Source of the DNA: Planctomycetota bacterium
GTDB taxonomy: Bacteria; Planctomycetota; UBA1135; GCA-002686595
Assembly (NCBI GenBank): GCA_009691855.1
Contig: SIAI01000010.1
Coordinates: forward strand, 1 to 64,000
Length of the DNA: 64,000 nt
Direction of reading: 5' to 3'
In this document: positions 25,005 through 35,063 of the stretch, in pieces
Layout of the letters: every line of letters begins with the position of its first letter
Position numbering within the stretch: the stretch's first letter is position 1
The notes under the pieces: model-generated
The model's database searches: none
Seen by the model: only the letters and a program-made list of their open reading frames with translations
What the model was told of the DNA's origin: nothing
Position numbers and translations under genes: made by a program

Positions 25005-28000
25005 GCCTGCACCTTGCGCGGCGCCCGCCGCGCTGCGCGCGCGGGTTCCGCGGCGGGCGCGGACTCCGTGGCGGGCGCGGACTCCGCGGCGGGCGCGGGC
25101 TTCAGCTCGCGCGCCAGCCAGGGTCCGGTGACGGAGTCCGCCGCTGCGGCCACTTGCGCGGGCGTGCCCGCGGCGATCACGCGCCCGCCGGCCTCGCCGC
25201 CGCCGGGGCCGAGTTCGACCAGCCAATCGCACGCGCCCAGCAGCTCCAGGTGGTGCTCGATGACCAGCACCGCGTCGCCGCGCTCGGCCAGCTTGCGCAG
25301 CACGGCGTGCAACTGCACCACGTCGCTGCGCGCCAGCCCCGTGGTCGGTTCATCCAGGATCACGATGCTACGCACGTTCTCGGCGCGCGTCAGCTCGGCG
25401 GCGAGCTTCACGCGCTGGGCCTCGCCGGACGAGAGCGTGGTCGAGCTCTGGCCCAGGGCCAGATAGCCGAGGCCGACAGCGCGCAGCGTCTCCAGCGTGC
25501 GCGCGATCTCGGGCACGTCCTTCAGGAACTCGGCCGCGTCGTCGATGGCCAGCGCAAGCACGTCGGCGATCGAGTGCCCGCGGTACAGGATCGTCAGCAC
25601 CTCGGGCTGGTAGCGCTTGCCATCGCACTCCTCGCACGTCAGCCACAGGTCGGCCAGGAACTGCATCTCGACCAGCACGCTGCCGCGGCCCTCGCAGGCC
25701 GGGCAGCGCCCGCGGTTCGAGTTGAACGAGAAGTGCGCCGAGCCGAAGCCGCGCGCGCGCGCCTCGCTCGTGCGCGCGAACAGCTCGCGCAGCGGCTCGA
25801 GCAGGCCCACCGCCGTAGCCGGGATGCTCTTGGGCGTGCGCCCCAGCGGGCTGGCGTCCACCACCACCAGGCGCGTGCCCGAGTCCGTGCCGCCGCGCAC
25901 GCTCTTCCAGCGCCCGGCCGGCTTCTCGCCACGCAGTGCGGGCACGAGACAGTCGAGGATCAGCGTGCTCTTGCCCGAGCCCGAGGGTCCGCACAGCCCG
26001 GTCAACTCGCCGAAGCGGGCCTCGAACGAGACCCCCTTCAGGTTGTGCAGGCGTGCGCCGACGAGCGTGAGGCGCGCGGCCGACTCGTCACGGACACGCG
26101 GCGCGCGCGGCAAGCTCAGCTCGCCGCGCAGCGCGGCGGCGGTGAGCGAGGTCGGATGGCGCAGGAGCTCGGCCGGCGAGCCGCTGGCCACGATCTCGCC
26201 GCCGAAGCGTCCGGCGCGCGGGCCCATGTCGACGATGTGGTCGGCGCGGCGCATCAGCGACTCGTCGTGCTCCACAACCAGCACCGTGTTGCCGCCGTCG
26301 CGCAGCGCCAGCAGCGCGTCGGTCAGGCGCTCGACGTCGGCCGGGTGCAGGCCCACGGTCGGCTCGTCGAGCACGTAGCACACATCCACCAGCTGCGAAC
26401 CGAGGCTCGACGCCAGGCGCACGCGCCGCGCCTCGCCGCCCGAGAGCGTGCCCACGGAGCGCGCCAGCGTGAGGTAGCCGAGCCCGACCTGCTCCAGCAG
26501 CGCCACGCGCGCGACCAGCTCGCTCAGCACCGGCCCCACCGCCGCGCGCACCGCGGCCGGCAGCGTCAGCGCGGACAGCCACGCGCGCGCCCCGCTCACG
26601 TCCAGCTCCAGCACCTCGGGCAGGCGTTTCTTGCCCAGCGTGACCGCCCGCGGTGCGGGCGCGAGGCGCTCGCCGCGGCACACGTTGCAGCTCGCCTGGC
26701 GCATGGTGCGCTCGAGGATCGCGCGCCACTCGGGGTCCTCGCTCTTCTTGTGCCAGGCGTCGACGTGGCCGCACAGCCCCGGCCAGGCGGCGCTGAAGCG
26801 CTCTTCCAGCTGAAAACTCGCGCCTTCCTTGGCGATGCGCACGTCGTAGCTCGGCCGCGCGCCCGCGCCCTCCAGCAGCAGCGCCTGCTCGGCGTCGCTC
26901 AGGCTGCCCAAGGGCCGCGCGAGCTCGAGCTTGTGCACCTTCGCCACCGCGCGCAGCAGGAACTCGTAGTAGCCCTTGCCCTTGGTCAGGTAGCGCCCGA
27001 GCTTGCCCCACAGCGCGCCGCCGCCCTCCTCGTCGTCGACCAGCGCGCGTTCGGGGTGCGTGACCAGCAGCTCCGGCACGCAGCGCCAGTGTTCGCCCAG
27101 GCCGTCGCAGGCGGGGCACGCACCGACGTGCGTGTTGAACGAGAAGTGCCGCGGCTCGAGCGGCTCGCCGAGCTGGAAGCCGCACTGCGTGCAGGCGCCC
27201 TTCGTGCTGAGCTCGAGGCGCGCCGGCGCGGCGCCCTTGTCGCCGCGCACGACCACGCTCACGCGCCCGCCGGCCAGGGCCTCGGCTTGCTCGACGGCCT
27301 CGACGATGCGCGCGCGCGCGGCGGCGTCGAAGCTCAGGCGGTCGAGCACGAGGTCCACGCGCTGCGCCTCCTTGGGCACGAGCTCCTCGCCCTCCTTGCC
27401 GTCCAGGCGGCGCTCGCTGCCGTCCACCAGCAGGCGCACGAAGCCGGCCGTCTTCCAGCTCTCGCGGGCGCGCGCCACGGCCGCGGGCAGATCGTCCTCG
27501 AGCTTCGCGCCGGGCCCGAAGACGGGCGCCACGATCCAGCCCTTCTGACCGCCGAACTCCCCGAGGATGCGCTTCGCCGCGCGGCCGGCGTCGCTCGCCA
27601 CGAGCTCCTCGCCGTGCGTCGGACAGCGCGGCGTGCCCGCGCGCGCCCACAGCACGCGCAGGTGGTCGTGGATCTCGGTGGTCGTCGCGACGGTCGAGCG
27701 CGGATGGCCGAGCGAGGTGCGCGCCTCGACGGCGACGCTCGGGCCCAGGCCCTGGATGCGGTCGACGGGCGGCTTGTCGCGGTTGCCCAGGAACTGGCGC
27801 GCGTAGGTCGAGAGCGACTCGACGAAGCGCGCGCGGCCCACCGCGTGGATCGTGTCCAGCGCCAGCGAGCTCTTGCCCGAGCCGCTGGGCCCGGTGAACA
27901 CGACCAGCGCGCGACGCGGCACGGAAATATCGACGTTCTTGAGGTTGTGCGTGCGCGCACCGAAGACCTCCAGGCGCTCGCGCGGCAGGACGCTGGTCGT

Positions 28001-30856
28001 CGCCTTGCGCGCACGCCTGTCGGGCGTCCCCAGACTGCGCGCGCGCAGCGCCGCGCCGGTGTGCGAGCGCTTGCAGGCCGCGACTTCCTCGGGCGTGCCC
28101 TGCACCAAGAGCTCGCCGCCGCCGCTGCCGCCCTCCGGTCCGAGGTCGATGACGTGGTCGGCGATCTGCACGAGCTCGAGCATGTGCTCGATCAAGACCA
28201 CCGTGTGGCCCTGGTCGACCAGCTTCTGCAGCGCGCTCACCAGGCGCAGCACGTCGGCCTGGTGCAGTCCGGTGGTGGGTTCGTCGAGCAGGTACAGCGT
28301 GTGGCGCGCGGAGCGCTTCTGCAGGTAGGTCGCCAGCTTCACGCGCTGCGCCTCGCCGCCCGAGAGCGTGGTCGAGGGCTGGCCGAGCTGCAGGTAGCCC
28401 AGACCCACTTCGACCAGCGCACCGAGCGGTCGCGCGACCTTGGGCAGATCCTTGAAGTGCTCCAGCGCCTCCTCGATCGTCAGTCCGAGCACGTCGGCGA
28501 TCGAGCGGCTCTTGTAGCGCGCCTCCAGCGTCTCGGCCTGGAAGCGGTGTCCGCCGCACTCCTCGCAGGGCACCGTCACGGGCGCCAGGAACTGCAGCTC
28601 GACGAAGCGCGCGCCGGCGCCCTGGCAGGTCTCGCAGCGCCCGCCGGCGACGTTGAACGAAAAGCGCCCCGGGCCCCAGCCGCGCATCTTGGCCTCGGGC
28701 AGGCTGGCAAAGAGGTCGCGGATGGGCGTGAAGGCACCGGTGTAGGTGGCCGGGTTCGAGCGCGGCGTGCGGCCGATGGGCGTGCTCGACAGGAACACGA
28801 GCTCCTCGACGTGCTGCAAGCCCTCCACGCCGTCGAGCGCCTCGGGCGGCGGCGCGTCCTGGCCCAGGTGACGCGCGACGGCGCGCTGCAGCGTGTGGTG
28901 CACCAGCGTCGACTTGCCCGAGCCCGAGACCCCGCTCACCACCGTCAGCGTGCCCAGCGGGAAGCGCACGTCGATCCCCTTCAGGCTGTAGCCGCGCGCG
29001 CCGCGCAGCACCAGCGCCTTGCCGTTGCCCTTGCGACGTACCTTGGGCGCGGGCAGCGCGAGCTCGCCGCGCAGCAGTTTGCCGGTGGGCGAATCCGCCT
29101 TGCGCACCTCCTCGGGGGTCCCCTGCGCGACCACGCGTCCGCCATGGCGACCGGGGCCGGGACCGATGTCGATCAGCCAGTCGGCGGCGCGCAGGGTGGC
29201 CTCGTCGTGCTCGACCACCACCACCGTGTTGCCGCCGTCGCGCAAGAGCTGCAGCGCGCCGAACAGGCGCCCGTGGTCGCGCGCGTGCAGCCCGATCGAG
29301 GGTTCGTCGAGCACGTACAGCACGCCCTGCAGGCCGGCGCCGAGCTGCGCCGCCAGGCGAATGCGCTGCGCCTCGCCCGAGGACAGCGTGTCGGCCGAGC
29401 GATCCAGCGACAGGTACGAGAGCCCGACCTCGTTCAGGAACGCCAGGCGCCGGTGGATCTCGGTCAGCAGCGTCTCGGCGATCTTCTTCTCTCTGCCACC
29501 CAGAGCCAATGCGTCGAGCCGCGCCCCCAGCTCGCCGATCGCCGTGCGCGTCAGCTCGGGCATGGTGACGCCGGCCACGCGCACGGCGCGCGCGCTGTCC
29601 CTGAGCCGACTGCCCTCGCACTCGGGGCAGGCACGCTCCTCCAGAAAGCGCTCGACGAAGGCCTTGCGCTGGCCGTTCTTCCAGGCGCGCTCGAGCGCGG
29701 GCAGCACGCCGCGGTAGCGTTTTTCGAAGGAGACCTTGCCCTGGTACTTTTGCCCCGACCACGAGGCCGTGGCCTGGTAGCGCTCCTCGCCCGTGCCCTT
29801 CAGGATCAGCGCGCGCGCGTCGGCGTCGAGCTTCTTCCAGGGCGTGTCGAGGTCGAAGCCGTTGGCCTTGGCGACCTTCTCCAGGAAGGCGAAGTCGCAG
29901 TGCGGGAAGAGCAACGCCCCGCCGCTGGCGCGCGTGACCAGCAGCACGCCCTCGCGCAACGACTTCGACGGATCGCCGACGACCAGCCGCGGCGACGGTC
30001 GGCGCAGCACGCCCAGGCCCTCGCAGCGCGGGCAGGCGCCGTGCGGCGAGTTGAACGAGAACAGACGCGGCTCGAGCGGTGGTGCCTCGCGCGCGCACTG
30101 CGGACAGGTGCGCTGGGTCGAGAACGAGCGCTCGCCGCTGGTGCCGAGGATCACCACGTCGCTGTGGGCCAGCTCCAGCGCGGCGGCCACGGCCTCGCGC
30201 AGCCGGCCGAGGGCCTCGGGGCCGAACTTGAGGCGGTCGACCACGGCCTCGACCGTGTGACGCTTGTAGCGCTCGAGCTCGCCCACCTCCTCGATGCGCT
30301 TCACCACGCCGTCCACGCGCGCGCGCACGAAACCCTTCTTGCGCAGCTCGTCGAACAGCGCGCGGTGCTCGCCCTTGCGGTCGCGCACCAGCGGCGCGAG
30401 CACGTGCACGTTCTCGCCGTCGAAGGCTTCCAGCGCGGCCTGCACGATGGCCTCGGGCGTCTGCGAGGCCAGCGGCTCGCCGTGCTCCGGGCAGTGCGCC
30501 GTGCCCGCGCGCGCGAACAGGACGCGCAGGTGGTCGACGACCTCGGTCACCGTGCCGACCGTCGAGCGCGGGCCGCGCTGCACCGCTTGCTGGTCGACGG
30601 CGATGGCCGGCGAGAGGCCGGAGATGCGCTCGACGTCGGGCTTCTCCATGCGCCCCAGGAACTGGCGCGCGTAGGCCGAGAGCGTTTCCAGGAAGCGCCG
30701 CTGGCCCTCGCGGAACAAGGTATCGAAGGCCAGCGAGCTCTTGCCCGACCCGGACACGCCCGTGATCGCGACCAGCTGGTTGCGCGGGATGTCCACGTCG
30801 ATGCCGACGAGGTTGTTCTGGCGCGCCCCGCGGATCTCGATCGCTCCGGCCGTCAT
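25001..30856 (-). CDS. uvrA: UvrA-type excinuclease ATPase, tandem-fused (double length, four ABC domains)
   Basis: 1951 residues, twice the usual 940. The two halves are both UvrA-like: residues 1 to about 960 and about 960 to 1950. Walker A motifs are at residue 33 (GVSGSGKSS), about 644 (GVSGSGKST), about 989 (GPSGSGKSS) and about 1627 (GPSGSGKST). The first half has zinc pairs CPQC/CPRC and CETC/CEEC and signatures [12 protein letters not shown] and [12 protein letters not shown]; the second has CTQC/CPAC and CPAC/CEEC, with [12 protein letters not shown] and [13 protein letters not shown] normal UvrA acts as a dimer, so this looks like a covalent dimer in damage recognition. The last 35 residues are a Pro/Ala/Glu tail with ESAPA repeats. 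ATG 30856 is the start; a TTG at 30889 is less likely. uvrB is not in the window. Confidence 0.95.
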   Translation of the reverse strand: MTAGAIEIRGARQNNLVGIDVDIPRNQLVAITGVSGSGKSSLAFDTLFREGQRRFLETLSAYARQFLGRMEKPDVERISGLSPAIAVDQQAVQRGPRSTVGTVTEVVDHLRVLFARAGTAHCPEHGEPLASQTPEAIVQAALEAFDGENVHVLAPLVRDRKGEHRALFDELRKKGFVRARVDGVVKRIEEVGELERYKRHTVEAVVDRLKFGPEALGRLREAVAAALELAHSDVVILGTSGERSFSTQRTCPQCAREAPPLEPRLFSFNSPHGACPRCEGLGVLRRPSPRLVVGDPSKSLREGVLLVTRASGGALLFPHCDFAFLEKVAKANGFDLDTPWKKLDADARALILKGTGEERYQATASWSGQKYQGKVSFEKRYRGVLPALERAWKNGQRKAFVERFLEERACPECEGSRLRDSARAVRVAGVTMPELTRTAIGELGARLDALALGGREKKIAETLLTEIHRRLAFLNEVGLSYLSLDRSADTLSSGEAQRIRLAAQLGAGLQGVLYVLDEPSIGLHARDHGRLFGALQLLRDGGNTVVVVEHDEATLRAADWLIDIGPGPGRHGGRVVAQGTPEEVRKADSPTGKLLRGELALPAPKVRRKGNGKALVLRGARGYSLKGIDVRFPLGTLTVVSGVSGSGKSTLVHHTLQRAVARHLGQDAPPPEALDGVEGLQHVEELVFLSSTPIGRTPRSNPATYTGAFTPIRDLFASLPEAKMRGWGPGRFSFNVAGGRCETCQGAGARFVELQFLAPVTVPCEECGGHRFQAETLEARYKSRSIADVLGLTIEEALEHFKDLPKVARPLGALVEVGLGYLQLGQPSTTLSGGEAQRVKLATYLQKRSARHTLYLLDEPTTGLHQADVLRLVSALQKLVDQGHTVVLIEHMLELVQIADHVIDLGPEGGSGGGELLVQGTPEEVAACKRSHTGAALRARSLGTPDRRARKATTSVLPRERLEVFGARTHNLKNVDISVPRRALVVFTGPSGSGKSSLALDTIHAVGRARFVESLSTYARQFLGNRDKPPVDRIQGLGPSVAVEARTSLGHPRSTVATTTEIHDHLRVLWARAGTPRCPTHGEELVASDAGRAAKRILGEFGGQKGWIVAPVFGPGAKLEDDLPAAVARARESWKTAGFVRLLVDGSERRLDGKEGEELVPKEAQRVDLVLDRLSFDAAARARIVEAVEQAEALAGGRVSVVVRGDKGAAPARLELSTKGACTQCGFQLGEPLEPRHFSFNTHVGACPACDGLGEHWRCVPELLVTHPERALVDDEEGGGALWGKLGRYLTKGKGYYEFLLRAVAKVHKLELARPLGSLSDAEQALLLEGAGARPSYDVRIAKEGASFQLEERFSAAWPGLCGHVDAWHKKSEDPEWRAILERTMRQASCNVCRGERLAPAPRAVTLGKKRLPEVLELDVSGARAWLSALTLPAAVRAAVGPVLSELVARVALLEQVGLGYLTLARSVGTLSGGEARRVRLASSLGSQLVDVCYVLDEPTVGLHPADVERLTDALLALRDGGNTVLVVEHDESLMRRADHIVDMGPRAGRFGGEIVASGSPAELLRHPTSLTAAALRGELSLPRAPRVRDESAARLTLVGARLHNLKGVSFEARFGELTGLCGPSGSGKSTLILDCLVPALRGEKPAGRWKSVRGGTDSGTRLVVVDASPLGRTPKSIPATAVGLLEPLRELFARTSEARARGFGSAHFSFNSNRGRCPACEGRGSVLVEMQFLADLWLTCEECDGKRYQPEVLTILYRGHSIADVLALAIDDAAEFLKDVPEIARTLETLRAVGLGYLALGQSSTTLSSGEAQRVKLAAELTRAENVRSIVILDEPTTGLARSDVVQLHAVLRKLAERGDAVLVIEHHLELLGACDWLVELGPGGGEAGGRVIAAGTPAQVAAAADSVTGPWLARELKPAPAAESAPATESAPAAEPARAARRAPRKVQA
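25044..25097. repeat. Three tandem 18-bp units in the uvrA tail
   Basis: Three near-identical units (consensus GACTCCGCGGCGGGCGCG, first copy degenerate) lie in frame inside the C-terminal coding part of uvrA, where they encode the repeated ESAPA(A/T) motif of a disordered tail. Copy number may vary between strains. Confidence 0.7.
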
Positions 30857-30936
30857 GAATCCGGTCTGTCTGCCTGCGGGTTGGATCAAGGAATTCGTCG
30901 CTCGGGAGCGCCTTCTGGCTGGGGCCGTCCGCGAGC

Positions 30937-30982
30937 CTTTCCCCTTCGAGGGAAAGACAGCTCATGGTATCCCCGTCGGGGA
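30937..30982 (-). terminator. Two hairpins after the inositol-monophosphatase gene
   Basis: Hairpin 1: CTTTCCC, loop CTTCGA, GGGAAAG (30937-30956). Hairpin 2: TCCCC, loop GTC, GGGGA (30970-30982). They lie downstream of the leftward monophosphatase gene and upstream of leftward uvrA, so they may stop transcripts from the right and separate two units. No T-run follows, so the case is modest. Confidence 0.4.
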
Positions 30983-31023
30983 AGGCCCGGAAGGCGGGGC
31001 CCGCGACTCCGTGGGCGACTTCC

Positions 31024-31842
31024 TCAGTGCCGGAGGCGCTTCCGCAGGCCGTCGAACAGCCCCGGGCCGGCGGCGAGGACGTGTCCGCCCCGCAGCCAGT
31101 CCTCGCCACCGTCGAGGTCGGCGACCCGCCCGCCGGCCTCGCGCACCAGCAGTGCGCCCGCGGCCACGTCGTGCGGCGCGAGGTGCAGCTCCCAGTAGGC
31201 GTCGAAGCGTCCGGCGGCCACGTAGGCGAGGTCGAGCGCGGCCGAACCCATGCGGCGCAGGTCGCGCACGTCCAGGAACAGGCCGCAGAAGTTGGCGAGG
31301 TTGTTGTTGGCGAGCTCCGCGCGCCGGTACGGGAAGCCGGTCGCCAGGATGGCCTCGCCGAGGTCCTGGCAGGGCGAGACCGTCAGGCGCTCGTTGCCCA
31401 AGAAGGCCCCGCCCTCGCGCACGGCGTGGAAGGTCTCGCCCAGGCGTGGCGCGTGCACCACCGCGACCTCGGGCACGCCGTCCACGATCAGGCCCATCGA
31501 GACCGCGAAGCACGGCAGGCCGTGCACGAAGTTGACCGTGCCGTCGAGCGGATCGAGGAACCAGCGCGGCTGCGTCGAGGCCGCGTCGCGCACGGCCTCC
31601 TCGGATTCGATCGCGTGCGTCGGAAAAGCCGCGCGCAGCACGGCCACGAGACAACGCTCGCTGGCCAGATCCGCCTCGGTCACCAGATCGCGCGCGGCGC
31701 TCTTGGTGCCGATGCGCGCGCGGTCGAGGTGCCCGAGGTAGCCGAGCAGGAGCTCCCCCGCCGCGCGCGCGGCGCCCAGGGCCACGTCGCGCGCGTGCTC
31801 GCGCTCGGAGCGCGACAGGCTCACGCGCCGGCCCTCATGCAC
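31024..31842 (-). CDS. Inositol-monophosphatase family protein
   Basis: 272 residues from GTG 31842; a GTG at 31824 with GAGGGC upstream is a fair alternative. The metal-binding motifs are clear: FPTHAIESEEAV (E-E), the WFLDPLDGTVNFVHGLPCFA block (D-P-L-D-G-T) and a late HDVAAGALLVREAGGRVADL (the W/H-D pair, here HD). These enzymes remove phosphate from inositol phosphates, or in some bacteria from other sugar phosphates, histidinol phosphate or PAP, using Mg. The substrate is not determinable. It lies 6 bp after the dacB-type gene. Confidence 0.92.
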   Translation of the reverse strand: MHEGRRVSLSRSEREHARDVALGAARAAGELLLGYLGHLDRARIGTKSAARDLVTEADLASERCLVAVLRAAFPTHAIESEEAVRDAASTQPRWFLDPLDGTVNFVHGLPCFAVSMGLIVDGVPEVAVVHAPRLGETFHAVREGGAFLGNERLTVSPCQDLGEAILATGFPYRRAELANNNLANFCGLFLDVRDLRRMGSAALDLAYVAAGRFDAYWELHLAPHDVAAGALLVREAGGRVADLDGGEDWLRGGHVLAAGPGLFDGLRKRLRH

Positions 31843-31848
31843 CCGCCC

Positions 31849-33477
31849 TCATGCCCCATCCCGGAACAGCAGCAGCACGAGCTCGTCCTGCAGGTTCTTG
31901 AAGCAGCTCGCGTTCAACCCGCCGAGCTCGCTCGGGTACTCGATCAGGATCGAGAACACGGCCGGCGGCGCGCCGCTCTCGGGCGGCGGCTCGACGTAGC
32001 CGGAGAGGCACGAGACGCCCGCGATCCAGCCGGTCTTGGCGTGCACGCGGCCCTCGGCCACGCTGCCGCGCAGGCGCTCCTCGAGCGTGCCCTTCTGGCC
32101 CATCACCGCCAGGGAGTCGCGGTAGAGCTGCGCCGTCGCGGGCTCGGCGCCCAGCACACGCTCGAGCAGCGCCGTGATCGCGCGCGCGGTGACGCGGTCC
32201 TCGCGCGAGAGGCCCGAGCCATCGACCTGGTGCACGGGTTCGTCCGCGAGCCCCAGGCGCTCCAGCGCCAGCGCCACGGCGCGCGCGCCGCCCGCGCGCG
32301 TGCCCGCGCCAGCCACGGCCTGGCCCAGCGACAGGAAGACCTGGTCGGCCACGCCGTTCCTCGAATCGGCGTTGATCGCCTCGAGACAGCCGGCCAGCGG
32401 CGAGCGCAGCTCGGCCAGCACCACGCCGCGCGCCGTGTTGCGCGCGCGGCGCACGGAACCGGCGAGCTCGATGCCCGCGCCGTGCAACGCGTCCGCGAAC
32501 AGCGCGCCGAACAGTCCCACCGGATCGGGGTGCGCGAACTCGGCCTCGTACTCGCCGATGTCCTTGCCCAGGGTCCCGCGCACCGTGGCGGTCGAGGCCG
32601 TGGCGCCGACGCGCACGTCCACCTTGGTGCCGACGGTCGTGCGCACGTCGTAACTCGTCTTCAGGCCGTGGGGCGAGGGATGGACCGCGAGCGCCGCGCT
32701 CGCGCCGACCGCGCCGGCGCGCACCAGCGCGTGCAGGATGCCGCCGTTGGCGTTGAAGCCGCCCGAGAGCGCGCAGTACTCGGCCCAGTGCTGGCTCGGA
32801 TCCGGCCAGCTCGGACCGGGCCCGGGTGTTTCGAAGCTGCCCTCGTCCAGCACCAGATCGCCCTGGATGCGCCGTAGACCTGCGGCCGCCAGCGCGCGCG
32901 CGCACTCGGCCAGGCGCCCCTCGACCTCGCCGTGCCCGCGCGCGTCCCACAGCGGATCGCCGGCCGCGTGCAGCACGAGATCGCCGGCCAGCGCGCCGTC
33001 GCGCAGCGGCGCGCTGGCCTCGCACGGCGTGACCCACTGCGCCTCGCGCCCGAGCAGGATCAGCGCCGCGGCGGTGGTGACGAGCTTCATGTTCGAGGCC
33101 GGCGGCTGCGGCGCGTCGGCGCGCAAGGACACCAGGTCCTCGCGCGCGCCCAGCGCGCGCACGCAGGCCGCGACGCGCACGTTCTTGGCGCTGGCCTTGC
33201 CCTTGGAGAGACGATTCGCCTCGCCGATCCAGTGCGTGATGCGCGCGCGGAAGCGCTCGGTCAGCGCGGCCGCGCGCTGCGCGTGGCGCGGATCGACGCG
33301 CGGAGCGGGCGCGGGCGACACCACCGGCGGCTTGCGCGCGGGCTCCTCGTGAGCGCCCGCGCGCAGCCCGGCTTGGACCTCTGCCGCGGCTCCGGAGCAA
33401 GCGAAGCCAGCCGCGACGGCGAGCAGGGCGGCTAGCGCGAGGGCGGCGGACGTTCGGGGTTGTTGGCGATGAGCCAT
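31849..33477 (-). CDS. dacB: D-alanyl-D-alanine carboxypeptidase/endopeptidase, PBP4 (DacB) family
   Basis: 542 residues. A signal sequence (SAALALAALLAVAAGFACSG) leads to the outside of the membrane. The three penicillin-binding motifs are present and in order: SxxK as ASNMKLVTTAAAL, SxN as INADSRNGVADQVF, and KTG as VHAKTGWIAGVS. Between the first and the second lies the long insert typical of class C low-molecular-weight PBPs (family S13). The protein trims peptide cross-links of peptidoglycan, so the cell should have a wall or a remnant of the pathway. The start ATG at 33477 lies inside the preceding M28 gene (46-bp overlap), consistent with coupling. Confidence 0.9.
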   Translation of the reverse strand: MAHRQQPRTSAALALAALLAVAAGFACSGAAAEVQAGLRAGAHEEPARKPPVVSPAPAPRVDPRHAQRAAALTERFRARITHWIGEANRLSKGKASAKNVRVAACVRALGAREDLVSLRADAPQPPASNMKLVTTAAALILLGREAQWVTPCEASAPLRDGALAGDLVLHAAGDPLWDARGHGEVEGRLAECARALAAAGLRRIQGDLVLDEGSFETPGPGPSWPDPSQHWAEYCALSGGFNANGGILHALVRAGAVGASAALAVHPSPHGLKTSYDVRTTVGTKVDVRVGATASTATVRGTLGKDIGEYEAEFAHPDPVGLFGALFADALHGAGIELAGSVRRARNTARGVVLAELRSPLAGCLEAINADSRNGVADQVFLSLGQAVAGAGTRAGGARAVALALERLGLADEPVHQVDGSGLSREDRVTARAITALLERVLGAEPATAQLYRDSLAVMGQKGTLEERLRGSVAEGRVHAKTGWIAGVSCLSGYVEPPPESGAPPAVFSILIEYPSELGGLNASCFKNLQDELVLLLFRDGA

Positions 33478-34997
33478 GCGGTGTTGAACATGAAGCGGGA
33501 GATGCGCGCCATCTTGGCGAGCGAGAGCTTCTCGACCGTGTCCGACCACATGTGGTAGTCGGGGTTCTCCGCGTCGATCGCGCCCTCGGTGAAGAACATC
33601 GCCGGCACGCCCTTCTCGGCGAAGTTGAAGTGGTCCGAGCGCGTCCACAGGTCGAGACCCTTGTCGGTGAAGACCTTCTTGATCTGCGTGGGCTTGAGCT
33701 TCTTCGCCTCCTTGAGCACGTCGGCCAGGGCGTTGTTGACGTGCGCGCCGATGACGTACACCTCGTCCTCGGCCAGGCGTCCGATCATGTCGACGTTGAG
33801 CATCGTCACGATCGAGGTCATCGCCACGGGCGGGTTCTCGCAGAACGCCTTGCTGCCGTCCAGGCCGTCCTCCTCCGAGCTGAACCAGCAGAAGAAGATC
33901 GAGCGCTTGGGGTGCGCCAGGGCCATGGCCTCGGCCTGCTCGATCAGCCCTGACGAGCCGCTGCCGTTGTCGTCGGCGCCGCAACCGACACGGCCCCAGC
34001 CATCGACTCCGATGTGGTCGTAGTGCGCGCCCATGACCATGTACTCGTTGGCGAGCGCGGGATCGTAGCCGCGCAGCAAGCCCACGATGTTGTCGATGGG
34101 CACGTGTTGCTTCTTGAGCCCGGCGCGCAGGCTCACGCGCACGTCCTTGCGCTCGCGCCGCAGGGGCTTGCCGCTCGTCTCGATCTTCTCGGCCAGCTCG
34201 AGCACGTCCTCACCCAGCAGCTTCGCGGCCGTCGCCGGGGTGATCTCGAGCACCGGGATCTTCGCGTGGATGCTCATGGTCGCCTGCGGCCCGGCGTAGT
34301 TCCACGGCGCCCAGCTGTGGCGGAAGCCGAGCGGCACGGTCTCGACCGGCTTGCCGTCCAGGCCCTTGGGCTGCTCCACCGGCGGGCGGCGCACGACCAG
34401 CACGCCGCGCGCGCCGCGCTCTTCGAGCGCCTTGACCTTGGTGTAGACGTCGGCGGCCTTCGTGATCTCCGGACCCTCGAAGAGCTTCTTCGAGCGCGGC
34501 TCGCTCTCGAGGATCATCACGATCTCCTCCTTGCAGTTCTTGCCCTTGAGATCGTCGTAGCGCTTCTCATCCGACTCGGTGATGCCGAAGCCGAAGAAGG
34601 AGAGCTTGCCCTCGCCCTCGCCCGGGCAAGACGGCAGCGGCACGAAGTCCTCTTCCAGCACGAAGGTCGTCTCCTCGCCGTCCTTGGGCGTCAGGATCAA
34701 CGCGCACTCGGCCGGGATCGGCGCTTCCTTCTCCACCGTGTAGCCCATGCGGTAGGACGTGCCGTTCATGCCGGGCGCGATGCCGGCCGCCTTCAGACGA
34801 CCGATGATGTACTCGCCCGCGCGGAAGAGCCCCTCGCTCGGCGAGTCGCGCCCCTCCAGCTGCGGCGAGGCGAGCTCGGTCACGTGCACGAGCAGGTCCT
34901 TCTCCGTGATGCTCGCGAAGCCGGTCTCGAAGTCCTTCGACTGGGTCTCTTGCGTGGCCAGCAGGAGCAGGGCGAGGAGCCAGGGACGCGGTCGCAT
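33432..34997 (-). CDS. Secreted M28-family metallopeptidase
   Basis: 521 residues. The signal peptide is MRPRPWLLALLLLATQETQS (start at 34997; an upstream ATG at 35009 adds four residues). The zinc ligands of M28 aminopeptidases are visible: VMGAHYDHIGV (His), GADDNGSGSSGLIE (bridging Asp), FSSEEDGLDGS (Glu pair), LNVDMIGRLA (Asp) and SDHFNFAEKG (His). A protease-associated-like domain sits before the catalytic part (about residues 150-260, EIVMILESEPRS onward). Likely extracellular or periplasmic; it releases N-terminal amino acids. It overlaps the following dacB gene. Confidence 0.92.
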   Translation of the reverse strand: MRPRPWLLALLLLATQETQSKDFETGFASITEKDLLVHVTELASPQLEGRDSPSEGLFRAGEYIIGRLKAAGIAPGMNGTSYRMGYTVEKEAPIPAECALILTPKDGEETTFVLEEDFVPLPSCPGEGEGKLSFFGFGITESDEKRYDDLKGKNCKEEIVMILESEPRSKKLFEGPEITKAADVYTKVKALEERGARGVLVVRRPPVEQPKGLDGKPVETVPLGFRHSWAPWNYAGPQATMSIHAKIPVLEITPATAAKLLGEDVLELAEKIETSGKPLRRERKDVRVSLRAGLKKQHVPIDNIVGLLRGYDPALANEYMVMGAHYDHIGVDGWGRVGCGADDNGSGSSGLIEQAEAMALAHPKRSIFFCWFSSEEDGLDGSKAFCENPPVAMTSIVTMLNVDMIGRLAEDEVYVIGAHVNNALADVLKEAKKLKPTQIKKVFTDKGLDLWTRSDHFNFAEKGVPAMFFTEGAIDAENPDYHMWSDTVEKLSLAKMARISRFMFNTAWLIANNPERPPPSR

Positions 34998-35063
34998 GGG
35001 GGCGCCCATTGTGCGCACGGCGGCGCGCCAATCCACGGGCTGCACGGGCTTCTCGCGCGCGAG

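Noticed and set aside
26088-31109. A long open frame on the - strand in a different frame from uvrA
   Set aside because: Arg/Ala/Gly-rich translation without motifs, overlapping the uvrA reading frame; an effect of GC-rich codon usage.
24884-31198. A very long open frame on the + strand (about 2100 codons) opposite uvrA and XPB
   Set aside because: It is an antisense shadow of GC-rich genes: low-complexity Arg/Ala/Gln/His composition, no domain, and full overlap with uvrA, whose motifs are certain.
31830-31860. Short direct repeat (CCTCATGC twice) at the dacB/monophosphatase junction
   Set aside because: Too short to call a repeat element; probably local duplication around the start and stop codons.
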